Shown in pieces: positions 1 through 4,869 of a stretch of 6,473 nucleotides of DNA. Origin of the DNA: CAZGSG01 sp964528095. GTDB lineage: Bacteria > Bacteroidota > Bacteroidia > Chitinophagales > Chitinophagaceae. The notes under the pieces are model-generated. The model did no database searches. It saw nothing but the letters and a program-made list of their open reading frames with translations, and was not told where the DNA came from. Positions within the stretch are counted from its first letter, which is position 1; every line of letters begins with the position of its first letter. The stretch lies in assembly GCA_964528095.1 (NCBI GenBank), contig CAZGSG010000334.1, forward strand, positions 1 to 6,473, given 5' to 3'. The position numbers and the translations under genes are program-made.

Positions 1-61
1 CAGTTAATCGCAGATGTTCCATTTAGATTCAGAATTATGCCATTTTCATTGTTCCTATTTC

Positions 62-79
62 GCTCTGATATCATAGAGC
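62..79 (+). promoter_or_regulatory. Small hairpin in the leader of the permease gene
   Basis: GCTCT (62-66) and AGAGC (75-79) are perfect inverted arms, extendable by one G-U pair in RNA, around a loop of about 6 nt. The stretch also contains the 8-bp palindrome TGATATCA (66-73). It sits 10 nt before the ATG at 90, so as RNA it could affect ribosome access and as DNA it could bind a dimeric regulator. No Shine-Dalgarno sequence precedes the ATG and I could not place a convincing Bacteroidota promoter (TTG, then TAnnTTTG) in bases 1-89. A chance repeat of this size is quite possible. Confidence 0.25.
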
Positions 80-89
80 CAAATAATTT

Positions 90-2480
90 ATGTCCAACGT
101 TAAAAATTATTTCAAGGTACCCTTCCGTAATCTCGTTCGCAGCAAGGTGCATTCTTGTCTCAATATCGCAGGCCGGGCTGTTGGTGTTGCTGTAGCTATG
201 CTGATCGGGCTTTGGATCTATGATGAACTATCGTTTGATAAAGTGTTTAAGAATTATGATCGCATTGCCCAGGTGAAACAACATGTTACGCACAACGGCG
301 AGACCCAGACATGGGAGGCAGTGCCCTATCCATTAGCTGCTGAATTACGGAAGAGTTATGGCAGTGATTTTAAACAGGTGGTGATGGCCACCGGAATAAG
401 TGGCCATACCCTTTCATTAGGTGAAAAGAAATTATCCATTAATGGTGCATATGCCGAACCTGCAGCTTCGGAACTCTTCACCCTGCAAATGTTGAAAGGG
501 GCAAAGGATGGGTTGAACGATCCGTCATCCATATTATTATCTGCTTCTACCGCAGCGATTTATTTTGGATCAGCTGACCCGGTCGGACAACTTATGACCA
601 TCGATAACGAACAGCAGGTAAAAGTAACGGGTGTATACAAAGACCTTCCTTATAATTCTTCCTTTGCAAATATGGCATTTCTTGCTCCCTGGGATCTTTA
701 TTTCAGTCATAACGACTGGGTCAGAACGGCAGAGGATCCCTGGCGTCCCAATGCCTTTACACTATATGTGCAGCTGAACGAGAACGCTGATCTTGATAAA
801 GTATCAGCCCGTATCAGGGATGCCAAATTAAAGATGGTGAATGCTGATCTGGCTAAGAAAAAACCAGCACTGTTCCTGCAGGCAATGCAGGACTGGCATT
901 TGCATTCCGAATTCAAAAACGGCATGAATACAGGTGGCCGCATTCAATATGTATGGATGTTTGGTATTATCGGAGCCTTTGTTTTATTACTGGCCTGTAT
1001 CAATTTTATGAATCTTAGCACGGCACGGGCAGAAAAAAGAGCAAAGGAAGTGGGTATACGCAAAGCCATTGGTTCCCTGCGTAGTCAGCTGATCGGTCAG
1101 TTTTTTAGTGAGTCGCTGCTTGCTGTGACCATTTCATTGATCCTGGCGCTGGGATTGGTGGAAGTGCTGTTACCTTTCTTTAATCATGTGGCCGACAAAC
1201 AAATGGCTATTCAGTGGGGTAGTCCGTATTTCTGGTTGCTGACGGCGGGCTTTGGTTTACTGACAGGATTGATAGCGGGAAGTTATCCTGCACTTTATCT
1301 TTCTTCCTTTCAACCCGTAAAAGTTTTGAAAGGTACATTCAAGGCAGGTAAAGGAGCGGCACTTCCCCGTAAAGTATTAGTGGTAGTACAGTTCACCGTA
1401 TCAGTGATACTCATCATCGGTACTATTGTTGTTTTTAAACAAATCCAACATGCCAAAGACCGTCCAATTGGTTATGATCGTAATGCATTGGTGACTGTGC
1501 CGGTAATGGGTGCAGATATACATAATCATATTGACGCGGTGAAAAAAGAACTGCTGGCCGCTGGCGCTATTACCCATATTGCTGAAGCAGGTAGCTCTAC
1601 TACGGCTACCTATTCTACCAGCAGTGGTTTTGAATGGACCGGTAAGGACCCTAATATTTCAGTTGATTTTAGTATGTCCGGGATCTCGGAATCATATGGC
1701 GCTACCATTGGCTGGACATTAAAAGAAGGTCGTAATTTTTCAAGTGAACTGGCTACTGATTCAGCGGCAATCGTGTTGAATGAGGCTGCTGTGAAATTCA
1801 TGGGGCTAAAGAGCCCGGTAGGAGAAACGATCCGCTGGTTTGGTGACCCCTACACCATAGTAGGAGTAGTAAAAGACATGGTCACACAATCGCCCTACCA
1901 GGCGATAAAGCCAATGGTGTTTTACCTCAACAATGGACCTGGTGAGGTAGCGCTATTAAAAATAAATCCAGCCACAAGTACAAATGCCGCATTGGCTTCT
2001 ATTGAAAAAGTGTTTAAACAATTCAATCCTTTGCAACCTTACAGTTATCAATTTACTGATGAAGCTTATGCCCGTAAGTTCGGTAATGAAGAACGTATCG
2101 GTAAACTGGCTGGTTTTTTTGCAGCGCTGGCGATCTTTATTAGTTGTCTTGGACTTTTTGGTATGGCTTCATTTATGGCAGAGCAACGCGTGAAAGAGAT
2201 AGGGGTAAGAAAAGTACTGGGGGCCTCGGTATTTACTTTATGGGGTTTGTTGTCCAAAGATTTTGTAGCGCTTTTGCTGATCTCATTGGTAATTGCCATA
2301 CCGGTTGCCTGGTATTTTATGCATAGCTGGTTGCAGAACTACATGTATCATTATTCTATCTCCTGGACAGTGTTTGCATTAACAGGAGCAGGGGCGCTGG
2401 TGATCACATTGGCGACAGTTAGTTTTCATTCATTGAAAGCGGCGCTGATGAACCCGGTAAAGAGTTTGAGAGGGGAATGA
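90..2480 (+). CDS. ABC transporter permease, MacB/FtsX-like, two-lobed (796 aa)
   Basis: This is an inner-membrane permease of the MacB/FtsX (type VII ABC) superfamily, whose members couple cytoplasmic ATP hydrolysis to work on periplasmic substrates such as lipoproteins, peptides or drugs. The substrate here cannot be read from sequence. There are about eight membrane segments, near residues 25-43, 288-310, 341-363, 380-404, 428-449, 672-694, 722-744 and 758-780. Large periplasmic MacB-core-like domains lie at about 44-285 and 450-670. The FtsX-type coupling motif occurs twice, as RAEKRAKEVGIRKAIGS (312-328) and MAEQRVKEIGVRKVLGAS (696-713), showing an internal duplication. The C-terminus NPVKSLRGE is typical of the large Bacteroidota version, and about 800 residues is the usual length. 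The ATG at 90 is followed by the expected amphipathic helix (KNYFKVPFRNLVRSK). No ATPase gene is visible in the window, so its partner must lie to the left or elsewhere. The family call is firm; the substrate is unknown. Confidence 0.95.
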   Translation: MSNVKNYFKVPFRNLVRSKVHSCLNIAGRAVGVAVAMLIGLWIYDELSFDKVFKNYDRIAQVKQHVTHNGETQTWEAVPYPLAAELRKSYGSDFKQVVMATGISGHTLSLGEKKLSINGAYAEPAASELFTLQMLKGAKDGLNDPSSILLSASTAAIYFGSADPVGQLMTIDNEQQVKVTGVYKDLPYNSSFANMAFLAPWDLYFSHNDWVRTAEDPWRPNAFTLYVQLNENADLDKVSARIRDAKLKMVNADLAKKKPALFLQAMQDWHLHSEFKNGMNTGGRIQYVWMFGIIGAFVLLLACINFMNLSTARAEKRAKEVGIRKAIGSLRSQLIGQFFSESLLAVTISLILALGLVEVLLPFFNHVADKQMAIQWGSPYFWLLTAGFGLLTGLIAGSYPALYLSSFQPVKVLKGTFKAGKGAALPRKVLVVVQFTVSVILIIGTIVVFKQIQHAKDRPIGYDRNALVTVPVMGADIHNHIDAVKKELLAAGAITHIAEAGSSTTATYSTSSGFEWTGKDPNISVDFSMSGISESYGATIGWTLKEGRNFSSELATDSAAIVLNEAAVKFMGLKSPVGETIRWFGDPYTIVGVVKDMVTQSPYQAIKPMVFYLNNGPGEVALLKINPATSTNAALASIEKVFKQFNPLQPYSYQFTDEAYARKFGNEERIGKLAGFFAALAIFISCLGLFGMASFMAEQRVKEIGVRKVLGASVFTLWGLLSKDFVALLLISLVIAIPVAWYFMHSWLQNYMYHYSISWTVFALTGAGALVITLATVSFHSLKAALMNPVKSLRGE

Positions 2481-2506
2481 TGAAACAGGAATGGTTGGAA
2501 TGCGGT

Positions 2507-2555
2507 AGTTTTTAAAAACGTAATACAAAGAGTATTCTATTGTAATATAAAAACT
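2507..2555. terminator. Possible bidirectional terminator between convergent genes
   Basis: The gap between the permease stop (2480) and the stop of the minus-strand protease-like gene (2565) holds nested inverted repeats. AGTTTTTA (2507-2514) pairs perfectly with TAAAAACT (2548-2555). Inside it, AATAC (2522-2526) pairs with GTATT (2532-2536) around AAAGA. In plus-strand RNA the structure is followed by the U-rich stretch at 2557-2569. Its position between two convergent stop codons suits a shared terminator. The stems are AT-rich and weak and the outer loop is large, so this is a candidate only. Confidence 0.4.
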
Positions 2556-2564
2556 GTCTTGTTT

Positions 2565-3554
2565 TTATTGCACCCCGAATCTCCTGTTCTTAAAATCAAT
2601 AACGATCATCTTATCCCAGAATAATGTATTACCTGTTACCGCATCATATTTATCGGTGCGGTAATCCTGGCGGGGATCTGCATAAACCATTGTTTGGTTG
2701 AAACCCTGCCCCGCAAGATTAAAACTATCATTTAATATTCGGCCTGTCATAACAATCTTTCTTCCCCAGGCATTGATCTTAAATGTATCGGTGGTTGGAA
2801 GAGTGGAAAATTCATCTATTTTGTCATCTGTCACCAGTAAAGGGAACAGGCTCGATCCATTGTCAAACATAGCTGTAAAGTTTTTACCTTTTAAATACAG
2901 AGGAAGTAGGACCCTTCCTGATTGATCAAGCTGTATATCGGTAAAGCGACAGGTTACGGAAGCAGGTACTGTATCACAAATAGCAAACCGTTTGTTAGGG
3001 TAATCAATAAGCAGGGTCTTGCCCTGGAATAGATCAGCGCCAATCGTGCCTAAATGAAAGGTATCGGTTAGGTTGGTTTTACCTGCCGGTAATTCGTCAC
3101 CGTAGTTTGGATAATAGTAACTCATCCTGTTACTGGCTTTATAATCGCCAAATAAAATTGTCAGGTCCTCGAATCCTTTTTTATTATTCCAGAACTGCAG
3201 CCGGCTCCTGATCCTGCCAATCCGGTTTTTTAGATTGGGCTGTGATGTATATAATGACCGGATACTATTTTCGTAAATACCTGTCAGGCCTGCTCCCAGG
3301 TCAAATTGAAATGTAAAATTGTATGGAAGCCCTTCCACCTTACAGGGGATCTGCATACTCGTTTTCTCATAATAAATTCCATTCAACGTATCATTGGTCC
3401 AAATAAAGGAGGCCCAGGCAATGGAGGTATCAGGAAACTGTTTTTTTTCAATAGCCCATTTTTCATAGTATGCCTTATCTGTCAAATACGAATAGCCGCA
3501 TAATAAAACAATTACCAATATCAGTAGTCCGATAAGTTTCATTATTTTCTTCAT
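2565..3554 (-). CDS. Membrane-anchored two-lobed aspartyl-protease-like protein (329 aa)
   Basis: This resembles the retropepsin/pepsin-like proteins common in Bacteroidota. Residues are numbered from the GTG at 3588-3590; the ATG chosen here is residue 13. A hydrophobic anchor spans about 19-36, leaving a periplasmic or extracytoplasmic body. Two similar halves are visible. Lobe 1 has FQFDLGAG (Asp97), then GTIGADLF (181-188) and LLIDYPNKRFAI (193-204). Lobe 2 has AMFDNGSS (Asp243), then VTGNTLFWD (318-326) and MIVIDFKNRRFGV (328-340). Each half thus repeats hydrophobic-DxG, then a G-x-LF turn, then an 'IDxxNxRF' strand, as expected for a duplicated aspartyl protease fold. In both lobes the Thr/Ser that normally follows the catalytic Asp is replaced (Leu98, Asn244), so activity is uncertain. 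The ATG at 3554 starts a normal signal-anchor (MKKIMKLIGLL). The upstream GTG at 3590 would add 12 hydrophilic residues and lies almost at a possible transcription start. The fold is fairly sure; the substrate and activity are unknown. Confidence 0.75.
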   Translation of the reverse strand: MKKIMKLIGLLILVIVLLCGYSYLTDKAYYEKWAIEKKQFPDTSIAWASFIWTNDTLNGIYYEKTSMQIPCKVEGLPYNFTFQFDLGAGLTGIYENSIRSLYTSQPNLKNRIGRIRSRLQFWNNKKGFEDLTILFGDYKASNRMSYYYPNYGDELPAGKTNLTDTFHLGTIGADLFQGKTLLIDYPNKRFAICDTVPASVTCRFTDIQLDQSGRVLLPLYLKGKNFTAMFDNGSSLFPLLVTDDKIDEFSTLPTTDTFKINAWGRKIVMTGRILNDSFNLAGQGFNQTMVYADPRQDYRTDKYDAVTGNTLFWDKMIVIDFKNRRFGVQ

Positions 3555-3599
3555 AATGGGATGATGCGGGTTATAGACTTTTCTGTTCACGCATTCCGC

Positions 3600-3607
3600 T
3601 AAATATA
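3600..3607 (-). promoter_or_regulatory. Possible Bacteroidota -7 element for the protease-like gene
   Basis: Read on the minus strand this is TATATTTA, a 7-of-8 match to the Bacteroidota -7 consensus TAnnTTTG. A transcript starting a few bases downstream would begin near 3593, leaving a leader of about 40 nt to the ATG at 3554 but almost none to the GTG at 3590. No clear TTG-type -33 element is seen; the nearest, TTTAG, is slightly too far upstream. The surrounding DNA is AT-rich, so chance matches are likely. Confidence 0.22.
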
Positions 3608-3638
3608 CGCAGCTTTAAATTAAATAATACTAAATGAC

Positions 3639-3651
3639 CTGTTCATAACAG
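3639..3651. repeat. 13-bp palindrome in intergenic region
   Basis: CTGTT-CAT-AACAG is a perfect 5-bp inverted repeat with a 3-base centre. It lies between the end of the respiratory cassette and the start of the protease-like gene, about 32 bp upstream of that gene's possible -7 element. It could be an operator for a dimeric regulator or a minor RNA hairpin downstream of the larger one at 3659-3685. No second copy was noticed in the window. Confidence 0.25.
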
Positions 3652-3658
3652 TTCTTTC

Positions 3659-3685
3659 GGCCTGTTAAATTGCATTAAACCGGCC
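3659..3685 (-). terminator. Imperfect 12-bp hairpin after the cytochrome c gene
   Basis: On the minus strand GGCCGGTTTAAT, loop GCA, ATTTAACAGGCC forms a 12-bp stem with two mismatches (10 of 12 paired), closed by four G-C pairs at the base. It begins 26 nt past the cytochrome c stop (3712), where the end of the cassette transcript is expected. It is not followed by a run of U, the next bases being GAAAGAACTG, so it may be a weak terminator, a transcript-stabilising 3' structure, or partial read-through into the protease-like gene. The stem is real; its role is inferred. Confidence 0.4.
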
Positions 3686-3711
3686 CAGTAAATCCTAACA
3701 GCAAATACGCA

Positions 3712-4236
3712 TCAGCATCTCCCACGATCGCGCATGCCATTAAAACTTACTGCATATAATAAAGTTCCAATAAGTATGATCACTGCAAAAAGATAAGTGA
3801 TGATCAATAGATAATCTTTGCTGAATGAAAGCGGCAGGTAAGCGGGCCGGATATTAGAAGGTTTGGCAAAAGGCGCTTTATCCGCAGCCGATGATGCGAC
3901 TGATTGAACATATTCCAGTATGCTCTTTATATGCGCTGTACTGAGATCTGTATGATCGGGCATATTTACCCGGTTAAACTGTTGGTATAGGGCCACGGCG
4001 GTCTTATCGCCCGCTTTGATCATGGTTTGTGAGGACTGGACAAATTGAACGATCCATTCCAGTGAATGTCTTTGTTCTACGCCAGCCAGTGCAGGTCCTG
4101 TCAGTACTTGTTTTACATTGTGGCACCCTGCACAACGGGAAGTAAAAATACTCTTGCCTTCTTCAACCGGCCCGGCATGCGCGCTGCCCGAAAAAACAAC
4201 GATTAAAATAAAGGCGATTAAACGATTAGTCTTCAT
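3712..4236 (-). CDS. Membrane-anchored class I cytochrome c (174 aa)
   Basis: This is a single-heme c-type cytochrome predicted to face the periplasm. An N-terminal signal peptide (1-21) ends in a normal cleavage site, GSAHA before Gly22. The heme-binding motif CAGCH spans residues 35-39 (Cys35, Cys38, axial His39). It is followed by GPALAGV (48-53 region) and the likely distal ligand Met92 in NRVNMPDH, then the usual closing helix (about 101-113). A linker of some 25 residues leads to a strong membrane helix at about 142-163, with a short basic tail (RDRGRC) that should be cytoplasmic. The domain is therefore tethered at its C-terminus. The ATG at 4234-4236 overlaps the end of the Sco gene by 11 nt, implying translational coupling. 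As the last gene of the oxidase cassette it is probably an electron donor to the ba3 oxidase, but that is inferred from position. It could also serve in Sco or CuA redox chemistry. Confidence 0.88.
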   Translation of the reverse strand: MKTNRLIAFILIVVFSGSAHAGPVEEGKSIFTSRCAGCHNVKQVLTGPALAGVEQRHSLEWIVQFVQSSQTMIKAGDKTAVALYQQFNRVNMPDHTDLSTAHIKSILEYVQSVASSAADKAPFAKPSNIRPAYLPLSFSKDYLLIITYLFAVIILIGTLLYAVSFNGMRDRGRC

Positions 4237-4867
4237 CTTTTAATTTATTTATGTCCTTTAATAACTTGTCTACTGATCCATCACTCATACCATCATAATA
4301 TCCTCTTATTCGTTGCTGTTTATCTATCAGCACTAACTGGTCGCTATGAATAAAATCAGTTGGCCCGCCATCACCATCAGTAGCTATGAGCAGGAAACTA
4401 TTCCTTGCCAGTTTATAGATAGTTTTTTTATCTCCCGTTAAAAGAGTCCATTTACGAGGATCGATACCAAACCGTAGCGCGTATTTTTGTAATACATCTA
4501 CACTGTCCCGCTCAGGATCCACGGAAAATGAAACAAGGGAAATGTCGGCATCTTTTCTATACTGCTCCTGTATCTTTTTCATGTTTTGTGTCATCTGTGG
4601 ACATACCACCGGGCAATGTGTAAAGAAAAAATCAACCACTATGATCTGGTGTTTCCATTTTGCAAGACTTGTTTGTTCCCCTGCCTGGTTCAACAGGCTA
4701 AAATCACTGATCTGGTGATCGGCTTCATGCCCTTTATTCCCTGAAGTTTTTCCTATCACCGGCAATTCCTGGTACACAGTTTCATAGCACTGCAGGGCCA
4801 TCCATGCCAGCGCTGGTACAATGAATACCAGGATGCAAAACAATAGTATCGTCCGGTTTTTGCGCAT
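4226..4867 (-). CDS. sco: SCO1/SenC-family copper chaperone (213 aa)
   Basis: This is a membrane-anchored thioredoxin-fold protein of the SCO1/SenC/PrrC family, which delivers copper to, or keeps reduced, the CuA cysteines of cytochrome oxidase subunit II. An N-terminal anchor spans about 6-26. The copper-binding motif CPVVC gives Cys85 and Cys89, preceded by VVDFFFTH. The third conserved ligand is His174 in DFIHSDQ. Other family marks are SFSVDPERD (113-121) and the YYDG loop at 190-193. The length is normal. Cys27 just after the anchor does not sit in a lipobox, so a transmembrane anchor rather than a lipoprotein is expected. The ATG at 4865-4867 begins 2 nt after the oxidase subunit I stop codon, and the gene's end overlaps the cytochrome c start by 11 nt, so all three are very likely co-translated. 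Placement after a CuA-type oxidase fits the known role well. Confidence 0.93.
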   Translation of the reverse strand: MRKNRTILLFCILVFIVPALAWMALQCYETVYQELPVIGKTSGNKGHEADHQISDFSLLNQAGEQTSLAKWKHQIIVVDFFFTHCPVVCPQMTQNMKKIQEQYRKDADISLVSFSVDPERDSVDVLQKYALRFGIDPRKWTLLTGDKKTIYKLARNSFLLIATDGDGGPTDFIHSDQLVLIDKQQRIRGYYDGMSDGSVDKLLKDINKLKDED

Positions 4868-4869
4868 TG

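Noticed and set aside
1..195. Plus-strand frame open from the window edge to a TAG at 193-195, which could be the tail of an upstream gene
   Set aside because: It runs about 100 bases into the permease coding region in another frame and its translation shows no recognisable motif; it is best explained as chance plus a shadow of the permease gene.
707..943. Minus-strand open frame inside the permease gene
   Set aside because: It lies wholly opposite a conserved coding region, has no domain-like features, and behaves as a shadow frame.
1017..2229. The two similar permease motifs (near 1023-1076 and 2175-2228) as a DNA-level repeat or recombination product
   Set aside because: The similarity is at protein level only and reflects the ancient duplication typical of this permease family.
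4787..4789. Cys27 of the Sco protein as a lipoprotein attachment site
   Set aside because: The preceding residues (MALQ) do not form a lipobox, since Gln rather than Gly, Ala or Ser precedes the Cys; a transmembrane anchor explains the N-terminus better.
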